A stretch of DNA of 10,999 nucleotides from Botryococcus braunii (GCA_002005505.1 MVGU01001596.1:62501-73499), one strand, 5' to 3'; shown: positions 1-7,766, numbered from the stretch's first letter. Made by a program: numbers and translations. Notes: generated by a model not told the origin, from the sequence alone.

Positions 1-549
1 GGAGTTCCAACGGGCAGGTTTTGCCTGCACCACTCTTAGTGGGATTGTTCAACAGCGGTCAACCCGGTGTTGAGAAGCTGAAAGCCGTAAAAGTCCTAGA
101 GGACGATGAAGAGGCAATAAAGCTACGGGTCACTTTTAATACGTCAAACCCAGCTCAGGCGGGAGTAAAGCAGAAACGTAGCTCCAACGACTCCGGGGAC
201 GACGAAGAAGAGGACGACGAAGGAAGCAAAAGAGTCGGACAACAGCGTAAAGCCAATTACAGAACGCGCGCGTATGGCGTTGTCGTTATACGCGCCGCGG
301 AATGATAAGGGCATCCTGATTGCCAAGGGCGATAAGCGCTTAAAGACAAAACCCACACACAGTACGAGTACTTCAAGCGACGTAAGTCCCCTGCAACAAT
401 AGCTCTATGCAATTGAATCGCACCTCAAAATCCCAATCGTAAGCTTAAGGAAAGCTCACCACATGTAGCAGTTCTCAGTACTGGCTGGTTTGGGAATGTT
501 GTAGGACATGCATTCCATATGGACGTAATGCATAAGCTGGAGCAGGGTA
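1..549 (+). repeat. Left arm of a diverged inverted repeat
   Basis: This segment reappears in reverse complement at 699-1071, with 149 nt between the arms. Position 1 pairs with about 1071 and 549 with about 699. In an ungapped stretch (446-549 against its partner) I count 10 mismatches in 104 positions, so about 90 percent identity. The left arm is longer because it holds about 159 nt (roughly 93-251) and about 18 nt (roughly 328-345) that the right arm lacks. The divergence argues for a real, old inverted duplication and against a read artefact. The arm may continue left of the window. Confidence 0.9.
3..305 (+). pseudogene. Fragment of unrecognised protein (left hairpin arm)
   Basis: The frame is open from the window edge to a stop at 303-305, with no ATG near its beginning, so this is an internal or terminal piece and not a complete gene. 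The residues include GLFNSGQPGVEKLKAVK, then a lysine-rich and strongly acidic 53-residue stretch (runs of D and E), then YRTRAYGVVVIRA. The right arm carries the same reading frame (926-1123, minus strand) with matching residues but without the 53-residue block, so the indel keeps the frame. A one-base shift after VVVIRA would continue in a frame starting APRNDKGILIAK, which suggests a frameshift or a splice boundary. I do not recognise the family. The conservation of frame between the two diverged arms is the main evidence that it once coded for protein. Confidence 0.4.
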
Positions 550-770
550 TCTTCGACTGGTACAATAATGAGAAAGATTCAGCAGAGCCAAACAAAACAA
601 CGAACAATGTCCGACAATACTTGAACATGTATGTCCAAGTGGTAGACAAGCGTGACTTGCAAGTCGTTAAGGGCTGTAGCTGGAGGAACATTCATACGTA
701 CCTTGCTCCGGCTTATGCATTACGTCCATATGGAATCCATGTCTTGCAACATTCCCAAACCCGCCAGTAA
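417..770 (+). pseudogene. Second open-frame fragment, unrecognised (left arm and spacer)
   Basis: The frame is open from just after a stop at 414-416 to a stop at 768-770, running through the inner left arm, the spacer and into the right arm. Visible residues include HVAVLSTGWFGNVVGHAFHM and then MDVMHKLEQGIFDWYNNEK, followed by a polar stretch rich in K, N and Q. The other arm has a matching minus-strand frame (667-819) with HVVVLITGGFGNVARHGFHM, so the similarity extends across both arms at protein level. The part after about 700 is antisense to the mirrored copy and is probably not genuine protein. No known domain is recognised. It may be a downstream piece of the same protein as the fragment at 3-305. 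Confidence 0.35.
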
Positions 771-819
771 TGAGAACTACTACATGTGGTGGGCTTTCCT
801 CAAGCTTGCGATTGGGATT
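667..819 (-). pseudogene. Mirrored second open-frame fragment (right arm)
   Basis: Minus-strand counterpart of the plus-strand frame at 417-770. It is open for about 51 codons between two stops and includes KLEESPPHVVVLITGGFGNV followed by residues ending HMDVMHKPEQG. The match to the left arm ends at about 699, after which the sequence is spacer. It is short and has no start codon of its own, so it is only a remnant. Confidence 0.3.
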
Positions 820-1071
820 TTAAGGTGCGCTTCAATTGCATAGAGCTGTTGCTGTAGCGGACTTACGTCGCTTGAAGCACTCGTACTGTGTGTGGGTTTT
901 GTCCTTGGCAATCTGGATGCCCTTATCATCTCGCGGCGCGTACAACGACAACGCCATATGCGCGCGTTCTGTAAATGGCTTTCACAGCTTTAAGCTTCTC
1001 AACACCGGGTTGACCGCTGTTGAACAACCCCAGGAAGAGTGGTGCAGGCAAAACCTGCCCATTGCAACTCC
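699..1071 (-). repeat. Right arm of the diverged inverted repeat
   Basis: Reverse complement of 1-549 with scattered substitutions and two missing blocks. The spacer at 550-698 is single copy in this window. A transcript through both arms could fold into a long imperfect hairpin. No terminal target duplication or transposase signature could be recognised, so classing it as a foldback element or MITE is not supported. Confidence 0.88.
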
Positions 1072-1123
1072 ATACTTTTGCTTCCGTGTCCTTTCTGCAA
1101 TTGAAGGCACCGTGTAGCGTTAA
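926..1123 (-). pseudogene. Fragment of unrecognised protein (right hairpin arm)
   Basis: This is the mirrored, diverged copy of the fragment at 3-305. Reading on the minus strand, the frame opens after a stop at 1124-1126 and ends at 926-928. It gives CRKDTEAKVWSCNGQVLPAP, then GLFNSGQPGVEKLKAVK joined directly to AIYRTRAYGVVVVRA. It lacks the acidic 53-residue block of the left arm. A pyrimidine-containing stretch ending in TTGCAG lies just before the RKDTEAK residues on the coding strand and could be an old splice acceptor, but this is weak. No family recognised. Confidence 0.35.
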
Positions 1124-1343
1124 CTAAGCGGAAGAGGTTTTTATGAGACAGTGAGACGTTCGTGGTGTGCAACGAAAGAGTGTTACATGATTGATTCGCA
1201 AGCGTACTCCTAAACCCAGGGTGGATTGAATTATACTGTACTGCCACAGACGCGTAGTTGGGCAACCGAGCGAACTACTTGAGCGAGGTTGTACTGCGAA
1301 TCCAGATCACATGGCAAGTCAAAGAGCAATGCCAAGGACCATA
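1072..1343. other. Region with no recognised feature, between hairpin and retrotransposon
   Basis: I see no gene, RNA or repeat here. I looked for a 3' LTR or a polypurine tract of the adjacent minus-strand copia element. Nothing in this stretch resembles the 5' LTR candidate at 7171-7522, and there is no purine run just after the gag-pol stop. The element therefore appears to end abruptly at about 1344 and this DNA is probably flanking sequence. Confidence 0.5.
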
Positions 1344-4300
1344 CTAGAGCATTATACCCTGAAATACCTGCCTTGTCAAAGGCTTGGTAAATATATCTGC
1401 CACATTCCTAGCAGAAGGAACGTATTTCACATCCACCTGTCCCAATGCAATAGCTTCCCGAGCAAAATGAAAGCTGATTGCAATGTGCTTGGTATGCTTA
1501 GAGAACACTGGATTTCTGAGATGATTGATGCATCCCTGATTATCACAGTGGATCTTCACAATCCAAGGAGAAATACCAATTTCTTCCAGGAATCCCTTCA
1601 TCCAATTTGCCTCTTTGACAGCTGCACTTGCCGCCATAAACTCAGCCTCTACAGTGGATGTGGCCACTGCAGACTGCTTCTTGCTTCCCCAAACTACAGC
1701 CCCTCCGAACACACGAATTACGTAACCAGTAGTGGAAAACCGATGATCCTGATCACCACCATAATCTGCATCAACAAAGCCCTCCAGCTCTGTGTCATTC
1801 CCTCCAAGTACTAGAACAAGATCCCTGGTAGCCTTCAGATATTTCAACACTCTGATGGCTTCATTCCAGTGAGCAGTAGTGGGAGTAATCCTATACCTGG
1901 AGAGCACTCCCACAGCCTGGGAAATATCAGGCCTAGTGGTGTTAGCAATGTACAACAGTGACCCAACCAGTTCACAATATCTATGACCTGGTGGCAAGGG
2001 ACTCCCAGCTCCAATGCTGGCACTGTTGTCCTTAGACACAGGTTGCTGTGTGGCCACAAAATCCTTAGTCATAGGGGTGTCAGGCCCCACAGACTCCAGA
2101 TCCAGCCCAAATTTCTCAATGAGTGCATCAATCTTGGGAATGCAGCTCAATGAAATCAACCCTTTCTCTCTATCTCTCATCACTTGGCAGCCCAAGAAAT
2201 CTTTCACCTCTCCTAGATCATGAATGGTGAACTCCTGCTTAAGCAACCCTTTCACTCTCTCAATCTCACCCATGCCCTTGGAAACTATCAATAGATCATC
2301 AACATAAATCAGCACAAAGGATTTTCCTCCATCCACAGAACATTTCACATAGACACCAGCATCACTCTTGCACACCTCATACCCCATGGTATGGAGCTTT
2401 TCATTGAGGGTCTTATGCCATGCCCTTGGAGCTTGCTTCAGGCCATACAGTGCCTTCTTCAAGCGACACACTGTGTTCCCATCCCCATTTTCAAACCCAG
2501 GAGGTTGTGTGACATAGACCTCCTCCTCTAATTCACCATTTAAAAATGCAGTCTTGACATCCACCTGGTGGATTTCAAGACCCTCTTGTGCAGCCACTGA
2601 CAGCAAAGCTCTCCTAGACCCATAACTGCTGGTGGGAGCAAATACCTCCATGACATCCACTCCTGGAATTTGCCTACACCCTTGAGCCACTAGCCTAGCC
2701 TTGAACCTTAGCACATTACCATGAGCATCCATTTTCACTGAAAAAATCCAGTGAACTGGGATTACTTTGTGGCCACGAGGTCTCGGAACAAACTCCATCA
2801 CCTCATGAGCATCTAATGAATTTTGCTCTTCCTGCATAGCAGCCTTCCAATATTCCCACTGTGGGGACTGCTTGGCCTCCTTTAGACTGGAAGGCACACT
2901 AATCTTCCCAAATCTCACCCCAGTGTGCTTCCCCTGATCTTGCTTACTCTCACACTCACTGTCACCCACTACTCTTTCGCTGAGTGTTGCCGCACTGCAT
3001 GTGGGAACTGTGGGCAAAGATCCACACCTCCCCCTCTGCTCTTTCTCTCTCTTAGACTCACAGCTTGCCCTCTCAAGCTTGCTGTCAGACACTCTAACAT
3101 CATCCTCCCAAACACAGGTACCTCTCGGAAAGCTCTTGTAATTGGGAGAATTCTCACACTGTCTGGGCTTCCGATTCACCTCCTCAGACACACTCTCACA
3201 TGGCTGACGGTCTGCAGACCCGTCAGGACTCTCACAGGCATTTGAACCACTCTGCATTGCATGAGCTCTTGGTCTGTCTTGAGGCTGTGCCCATGTCTCT
3301 CTCTCTCTCTGTCTGCTCCCTCTTAGACATGAGCGCTGGGGCGCAGGCCCAGCAGCACACTCCCATGCATGGCCCACACTTGCGTGGCTGGCACCACATT
3401 GTCCTTGGGCATCACTGATTGAATTCTCATCTCTAACATGTCTCTCAGGCACTGAACAGGTCCCACCCGTACAGCTCATCTCACTTGGACCATCTGCAGT
3501 CTGATCAGAGACTGCCCCCCTCTCATCTCTTACAAGTGAAACAGGTCTCTCGGTGTCCTGCCCCAATTCCTGCGCTTCCCCTGGTCCCTGTGACTCTGTG
3601 TCACCTTCAGTCATCCCCTCTCGCTCACAGCTCTCTCCCTTATCCTGTGCCAGCAGGATATCTCGAGCCGCAGTTCGTTGCTCGTAGCGTTGAGCTCGCG
3701 ACAGTCCGTCCGGAGGCGGAATGGTAGTAGCCGGATGAGTGTTACGCAGTGATTGCTGTACTCGCTCTAAGATCCGTTGGTGTTGCCCGCCGTCTGCACT
3801 TCCTCGCGCCAGTCGTTGAATTGCGTCCAGAGCCCCGGACTGATCCAAGTCCGGCTGCTGTTCTCCCGTGCTTGATTCGGGAGTCACATTGAGAATGCCC
3901 TCCTCTTGGGAAGGCTTCCCCTGACTAGCAGGCTCAGTTGCAGCCTGGTCAGAGGGTACTGGGAAGGAGCTGTCAGGTCTACTGCTGGAGCATGGGCTGC
4001 TGACAGTCTGATTCTGCGTGCTGCGCTGTGGCAATGACACCACTGGGTTGCTGCTGTGCATTGGCCCTGGTAAGTCTTCAGGGTATGAGAACTGCTGAGG
4101 CTGGTCAGGGAGAACTGCCATTCCCACCCGAGTAGCTCCTCGAATGTGTTCCACAAATTGGACATCTCTGCTCTCTCTCCATATCCCCCCTCCCATATAG
4201 ACACGGTATGCCTTTGATGCTGGAGAGTAACCAGTGAACATCCCAGCCACAGCCTTTGGTGCAAATGCCCCCCTCTGCTGATCAGGAACGTGCACAAATG

Positions 4301-6572
4301 CAAGGCATCCCCATGTGCGCAGCAAGGATACATCTGGTTTATATCCCATGAACATTTCGCAGGGAGATAGGGGCCTGCCTGTGCTGGGTCCCATATTTAG
4401 GAGGGTGCAGGCTGTCTCCAGGGCTTCCTTCCACATAACAGGGCTTGCTGCAGCAAAATTGAGGAGGGTCCTGGTGCGCTCCTTGAGGGTTCTGTTGGCT
4501 CTCTCAGCAACTCCATTCTGCTGAGGGGTATGCGGGGCAGATGTCTCCAGCTTAGTGCCCTGGGATGCACAAAATTCTTTGAACTTGGCATTTAAGAACT
4601 CTGTGCCTCTGTCACTGCGGATGCACTTCACTGTAGTTTCCTTCTCAGTTTGCCAATACAAAATTAGGTCTCTGACAACAGCTCCAAATACATCTTTTGA
4701 CTTCACTGGCAGCACTGCCTTCCACCCAGATGCCTCATCAGTTACAGTTACCCAAAAGCGTTCCCCAGTAATGGCTGCTGGTGATATGGGACCCACAGTG
4801 TCAATGTGGATTCTGTCAAGGGGTTTCTCAGCAGGTCTAGAGCTTTCACCAAATGACGGACGTGCATGCTTCCCCTCAATGCATGCTTCACAGTACTTAG
4901 GACACTTTTCACAAGGGGACATTAAGGTGTTTAGACCAGTAACCAGTTGCTCACTGCTCAGGCGTTTCATCCATGGGTCTCCTGGGTGTCCCAATCTGCT
5001 GTGCCACAGAAAACGTTTGGCACAGTCATGGCTTTGACCTTTGGAGCATTTCTTCTTCAGGGCAGCTGTCACTGAATAAGGAACCTTCACTGGTGCTACT
5101 GGGAGGCAGTTGTAAATATAATAGAGGCCATTCTCTGGTTTCACAGGCATCTGCCAACCACTCGGTCCTGAGACAGCAGTGAATGCTCCCAGTCTATCTG
5201 TACTGAACCGGATTCCATCACGCAGGGCAGCAGATACTGATAGAATATTGGTGGTGGCTGAGGGAACACACTGGACATGATGCAGCCACACTGGAATATG
5301 CTGAGAGGACATGAGACACACTGACCCAGTAGCAACAATACCCCCAGTGGCATCAGATGTAGCAAGCAGCAGTGGAATAGGGTGGTCATGTACTGTAGGG
5401 GCATGCAGCAGGGAAAGGTTGTTCACAAGATGTACAGACGCTCCACTGTCCACAAGCCACGACTGTTTGGACTGTTGGTGTTTACTGCCATCCAGCACAT
5501 TATAAGATACCACGGATGGCATACCTTCTGAGGGAGGAGAAGGTGGGTCTGGAGGAGGGTGCAGCAGTGGGAACGCTCCAGTGCCTGGGAATGCATGCTG
5601 CACGCTTGGAGGTGGCTGGGGTGCACCAGGAAACTGTCCTTGGGGCCACATGGCAGCAAGTTGCTGTACAGCTGCCACCACATTGCGTTGTGTCTCTGCA
5701 TCCCTTTGACGTTTGCGGCAGTCTCTCCAGAAATGGCCTTTCCTATGGCAGTAGTTGCACGTGCCCCTCACTTCTCCCCTTGATTCTGTGTCTGCTGGCT
5801 GTCTGGAGGGATTGGCCCCGCTAGTGGAAGGGGCTGGAGCAGTCTCTAGTTGAGCAGGCATTGCTTTCATCACCATGGCAGGCTGTTCTCCATCATCGTT
5901 GTAGCCAGAAGCCTCTGCAGTGGTGGAAATGAGAGCTGCCAGTTCATCCAGGGGGTAAGCTACTGCAGTGGGTAACAGCCCGGGAGGATTAGCTGCTGCT
6001 GGCAGTCCCTGCACTATCTGAGTGGCCACATGACCATCCAAGAGGTCATGGCCGTTGCGTTTCAAGCAGCCTTTGAGATTTATCATTCTAGACACATACT
6101 GAGAGATCGTTTCTCCACGTCTCATCCCTCTTGACATTTCCTTCAGCCAGTCTGCATTGGCTTGAGTGTTATAACCACCAACAAATTTCTTGCAAATGAA
6201 CAGATATGCATCATATGCTGACGGCTTACTTGACACTGCTCCTAACCATTCCTCTGGAACTGACTCATACAGCAGAAGCATTGCAGCCGCATTATGGATA
6301 GTCCCAGGCATGGCTGACTGAATGGCAGGAAAAGAACCCTTAGCACTATTGGCAGCAGTAAAGGCATTGTCCCATACCACAAAATTTGTGCCATGACGAT
6401 CCAGTTTAATATGCACTTTGACTTGGGTGGCTTTGACCTTGGGAAGTACATCTCCCTCGCCCTTTGATGTGCTGGGTGTACACGGCTGTCGTGTGGGAGA
6501 CGATGTAGACGCCTCCTCTGTTGTGGGCTCCTCCTCTGATGGCTCCCTTGATTTAGATCTCTTTCTCGCCAT
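1344..6572 (-). CDS. gag-pol: Copia-type Gag-Pol polyprotein, intact, 1742 residues
   Basis: It makes the capsid and replication enzymes of a copia retrotransposon. Order by residue: basic/acidic N-terminus 1-50; Gag core about 55-235; zinc knuckle CX2CX4HX4C with C272, C275, H280, C285; proline-rich 311-349; aspartic protease DSG at 375-377; pre-integrase zinc site H524, H529, C561, C564; integrase catalytic D591, D654, E690 (spacing 62 and 35); a 400-residue low-complexity linker about 820-1225; reverse transcriptase with D1338 and YVDD at 1423-1426; RNase H with D1601, E1644 and D1677. All expected catalytic residues are present, so the copy looks capable of coding. The ATG has T at -3 and G at +4, a weaker context than that of the upstream 174-residue ORF. 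The C-terminus stops at GIML, earlier than usual for copia RNase H, and the stop may come from flanking DNA. Gag and Pol are one frame, so their ratio must be set without frameshifting. Confidence 0.96.
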   Translation of the reverse strand: MARKRSKSREPSEEEPTTEEASTSSPTRQPCTPSTSKGEGDVLPKVKATQVKVHIKLDRHGTNFVVWDNAFTAANSAKGSFPAIQSAMPGTIHNAAAMLLLYESVPEEWLGAVSSKPSAYDAYLFICKKFVGGYNTQANADWLKEMSRGMRRGETISQYVSRMINLKGCLKRNGHDLLDGHVATQIVQGLPAAANPPGLLPTAVAYPLDELAALISTTAEASGYNDDGEQPAMVMKAMPAQLETAPAPSTSGANPSRQPADTESRGEVRGTCNYCHRKGHFWRDCRKRQRDAETQRNVVAAVQQLAAMWPQGQFPGAPQPPPSVQHAFPGTGAFPLLHPPPDPPSPPSEGMPSVVSYNVLDGSKHQQSKQSWLVDSGASVHLVNNLSLLHAPTVHDHPIPLLLATSDATGGIVATGSVCLMSSQHIPVWLHHVQCVPSATTNILSVSAALRDGIRFSTDRLGAFTAVSGPSGWQMPVKPENGLYYIYNCLPVAPVKVPYSVTAALKKKCSKGQSHDCAKRFLWHSRLGHPGDPWMKRLSSEQLVTGLNTLMSPCEKCPKYCEACIEGKHARPSFGESSRPAEKPLDRIHIDTVGPISPAAITGERFWVTVTDEASGWKAVLPVKSKDVFGAVVRDLILYWQTEKETTVKCIRSDRGTEFLNAKFKEFCASQGTKLETSAPHTPQQNGVAERANRTLKERTRTLLNFAAASPVMWKEALETACTLLNMGPSTGRPLSPCEMFMGYKPDVSLLRTWGCLAFVHVPDQQRGAFAPKAVAGMFTGYSPASKAYRVYMGGGIWRESRDVQFVEHIRGATRVGMAVLPDQPQQFSYPEDLPGPMHSSNPVVSLPQRSTQNQTVSSPCSSSRPDSSFPVPSDQAATEPASQGKPSQEEGILNVTPESSTGEQQPDLDQSGALDAIQRLARGSADGGQHQRILERVQQSLRNTHPATTIPPPDGLSRAQRYEQRTAARDILLAQDKGESCEREGMTEGDTESQGPGEAQELGQDTERPVSLVRDERGAVSDQTADGPSEMSCTGGTCSVPERHVRDENSISDAQGQCGASHASVGHAWECAAGPAPQRSCLRGSRQRERETWAQPQDRPRAHAMQSGSNACESPDGSADRQPCESVSEEVNRKPRQCENSPNYKSFPRGTCVWEDDVRVSDSKLERASCESKREKEQRGRCGSLPTVPTCSAATLSERVVGDSECESKQDQGKHTGVRFGKISVPSSLKEAKQSPQWEYWKAAMQEEQNSLDAHEVMEFVPRPRGHKVIPVHWIFSVKMDAHGNVLRFKARLVAQGCRQIPGVDVMEVFAPTSSYGSRRALLSVAAQEGLEIHQVDVKTAFLNGELEEEVYVTQPPGFENGDGNTVCRLKKALYGLKQAPRAWHKTLNEKLHTMGYEVCKSDAGVYVKCSVDGGKSFVLIYVDDLLIVSKGMGEIERVKGLLKQEFTIHDLGEVKDFLGCQVMRDREKGLISLSCIPKIDALIEKFGLDLESVGPDTPMTKDFVATQQPVSKDNSASIGAGSPLPPGHRYCELVGSLLYIANTTRPDISQAVGVLSRYRITPTTAHWNEAIRVLKYLKATRDLVLVLGGNDTELEGFVDADYGGDQDHRFSTTGYVIRVFGGAVVWGSKKQSAVATSTVEAEFMAASAAVKEANWMKGFLEEIGISPWIVKIHCDNQGCINHLRNPVFSKHTKHIAISFHFAREAIALGQVDVKYVPSARNVADIFTKPLTRQVFQGIML
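2898..4115 (-). other. Long low-complexity linker between integrase and reverse transcriptase
   Basis: This lies inside gag-pol, residues about 820-1225, and is rich in S, Q, E, R, P and G with no recognised domain. The second half (982-1207) contains 14 cysteines, several in a recurring Cys-Glu-Ser/Asn/Arg setting (982, 1113, 1125, 1139, 1171, 1207). Copia integrases generally have a variable C-terminal tail here, so disorder is expected, but the cysteine content is unusual. A 15-nt CT repeat at 3296-3310 encodes alternating Arg and Glu. Confidence 0.6.
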
Positions 6573-6588
6573 GTAGCTCGAATGTCAC

Positions 6589-7113
6589 TCAATCTGCGTT
6601 AGGTTCTGAACGCTGCGAGTCCCCGTCTTCGTCTCCATTATCTGTGTCCGTGCACCACTCCTCTGGGCTGAATCCTTTTCTGCTGCCCAGAAGGGAAAGT
6701 AGGAAGTCCTCGTCAAGAGTGGCGAGAGCACACTCCACTGCTGTGTAGGCTGCCCTTTCTTCCCAATACTCGGGTTTGCTGGGTCCTCCGATCTGTTGTA
6801 GATGCCGCTCAAATAATGCTCGCGTGACGAAGCCTGGATCCGCGTTGATGAATGAACACTCCCACGCAGTTACTTTGTAGGCTGGGTAAGCAGAGAATCG
6901 TCGTCTGAACCACTGAGGCTGTTCGACTTTGCCCAGTCCGTACGCACGGCTGACAAAATCCTTCACTAGAAATGCTCGTTCTTCTGGTGTTCTCGGTCCC
7001 GTATCTCCTCCAGCTCGCCTCAGGCTATCATATGTAGGTGGTGAAGGAGGTGGGGGAATAAAAGGTCTTTTACCGCCGGCCGACATCCTTCCGCTCTGCT
7101 TCGTTCGTCCCAT
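6589..7113 (-). CDS. Extra 174-residue retrotransposon ORF with histone H3 tail-like N-terminus
   Basis: This ORF lies between the primer-binding site and gag-pol, a position where copia elements normally have no gene. Its stop is 16 nt before the gag-pol ATG and it is in another frame. Its start has A at -3 and G at +4, a strong initiation context. The first 17 residues, MGRTKQSGRMSAGGKRP, share 11 identities with the canonical H3 N-terminus as I know it (Met, R2, T3, K4, Q5, R8, S10, G12, G13, K14, P16), with Met at the place of K9. Residues 17-28 are proline-rich and contain PPTY (25-28), a possible WW-domain ligand. A middle region of about 40-150 looks folded and helical, with aromatic residues, but I do not recognise it. 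The last 20 residues are acidic. There is no histone fold. Its function is unknown; a chromatin-directed accessory protein is my inference. Confidence 0.75.
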   Translation of the reverse strand: MGRTKQSGRMSAGGKRPFIPPPPSPPTYDSLRRAGGDTGPRTPEERAFLVKDFVSRAYGLGKVEQPQWFRRRFSAYPAYKVTAWECSFINADPGFVTRALFERHLQQIGGPSKPEYWEERAAYTAVECALATLDEDFLLSLLGSRKGFSPEEWCTDTDNGDEDGDSQRSEPNAD

Positions 7114-7146
7114 CGTAGGCTCGGAACATACTTTCAGTTGCCCAGC

Positions 7147-7452
7147 TCAAGAGTTGGTGGGCCCATAACCTGTACAATTCTGGGCGTAATGTTCCCTGTA
7201 TGTCCCGGCACGAAGGGTGTTAAGCTCGGTCGGGTCTCTTGCTGTGTGTAGGAGAGCAAGCAGAGCCCGACTATGTGTTGATACTTGTGGCAACTGATCA
7301 CAGATAAGCACCCGGAGTGCTCTTTCAGTCCCAAACAAGTCATTACATTGCTTCTTGCTCTCTCTCAACGCCAAGGAATTCAAACTACCTCTTCTACGCA
7401 TCGACAGATAGTTCGCATTACCATTGTTCGATGAGCCAAGCATTAGCAACAT
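7147..7452 (-). CDS. Possible 101-residue leader ORF across LTR end and primer-binding site
   Basis: An ATG-started frame runs from inside the probable 5' LTR, through its end and the primer-binding site, to a stop 33 nt before the 174-residue ORF. Residues about 20-35 are basic and serine-rich (RRRGSLNS). Residues about 40-86, encoded by the 146-bp direct repeat, look like amphipathic helix (ALRVLICDQLPQVSTHSRAL). No family is recognised. It might be an upstream ORF that lowers downstream translation, or chance. A frame crossing the primer-binding site would not be expected under strong protein constraint, which lowers confidence. Confidence 0.25.
   Translation of the reverse strand: MLLMLGSSNNGNANYLSMRRRGSLNSLALRESKKQCNDLFGTERALRVLICDQLPQVSTHSRALLALLHTARDPTELNTLRAGTYREHYAQNCTGYGPTNS
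7155..7170 (-). promoter_or_regulatory. Primer-binding site, half-tRNA type (initiator tRNA-Met)
   Basis: On the minus strand this reads GGTTATGGGCCCACCA. It is complementary to the anticodon stem-loop region of eukaryotic initiator tRNA-Met, where the tRNA has GGGCCCAUAACC including the CAU anticodon. Drosophila copia is known to prime from a tRNA-iMet fragment cut in this region, not from the 3' CCA end. The site directly follows a probable LTR end in TGTACA, the expected place. The extension to 16 nt fits my recollection of plant-type tRNA-iMet, with GGUGGGCCC. Confidence 0.8.
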
Positions 7453-7522
7453 TCTAATACGCTTATCTAGACATCTTCCTAATCAATTGTTCATGCAAGT
7501 TACACTAAGTTGCAGCACTCCA
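7171..7522 (-). repeat. Probable 5' LTR of the left copia copy
   Basis: The segment is about 352 nt, begins TG on the minus strand and ends CA immediately before the primer-binding site. The outer boundary is placed where a 146-bp direct repeat (7523-7668) ends, because that junction coincides with TG. With no second LTR to compare, the outer boundary could lie elsewhere, for example at another TG at about 7451. The inner boundary is much firmer. Confidence 0.5.
7195..7340 (-). repeat. 146-bp direct repeat, copy inside left LTR
   Basis: Nearly identical to 7523-7668, with a single difference seen at 7301. The two copies are 328 nt apart. This copy lies 24 nt inside the LTR end. Confidence 0.9.
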
Positions 7523-7668
7523 CCTGTATGTCCCGGCACGAAGGGTGTTAAGCTCGGTCGGGTCTCTTGCTGTGTGTAGGAGAGCAAGCAGAGCCCGACT
7601 ATGTGTTGATACTTGTGGCAACTGATCAGAGATAAGCACCCGGAGTGCTCTTTCAGTCCCAAACAAGT
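7523..7668 (-). repeat. 146-bp direct repeat, copy outside left LTR
   Basis: Second copy of the repeat at 7195-7340, flanked by unrelated sequence on both sides. It may be a fragment of an older LTR of the same family into which this element inserted, or a duplicated module. Confidence 0.9.
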
Positions 7669-7766
7669 ACCGAGCCCTTCATGCCTGCTGCCTATATCCT
7701 TTCTCGCAAGAACGCGTCAGATTGCATTACTCTCTTTCTCCGAAAGGGAATCAGTCCAGATCAATT

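Larger units (their letters stand above)
1344..7522 (-). mobile_element. Ty1/copia LTR retrotransposon, left copy, 3' LTR not found
   Basis: Order on the minus strand: probable 5' LTR, primer-binding site, 174-residue extra ORF, then gag-pol in the copia order (Gag, protease, integrase, reverse transcriptase, RNase H). Integrase before reverse transcriptase places it in Ty1/copia and excludes Ty3/gypsy. All coding parts are open. The 5' boundary is taken as the TG at 7521-7522, where a direct repeat stops; the LTR end is the CA adjoining the primer-binding site. The 3' end seems cut off at the last codons of pol, with no LTR following, so the copy is probably 3'-truncated even though its ORFs are intact. 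Confidence 0.9.

Noticed and set aside
1311..1814. 167-codon plus-strand frame opposite the RNase H region
   Set aside because: It is antisense to the well-supported RNase H domain, with composition explained by the complement. No domain is visible.
3296..3310. CT dinucleotide run as a microsatellite
   Set aside because: Only 15 nt, within the coding linker and encoding Arg/Glu. Noted in the linker entry but not a separate repeat feature.
3884..4333. 149-codon open frame on the minus strand inside gag-pol
   Set aside because: It overlaps the integrase and linker of the intact gag-pol in another frame on the same strand and shows no motif. It is a shadow.
7195..7668. CRISPR-like repeat pair
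   Set aside because: There are only two 146-bp copies per arm with one long gap, in a eukaryotic retrotransposon context. No array.
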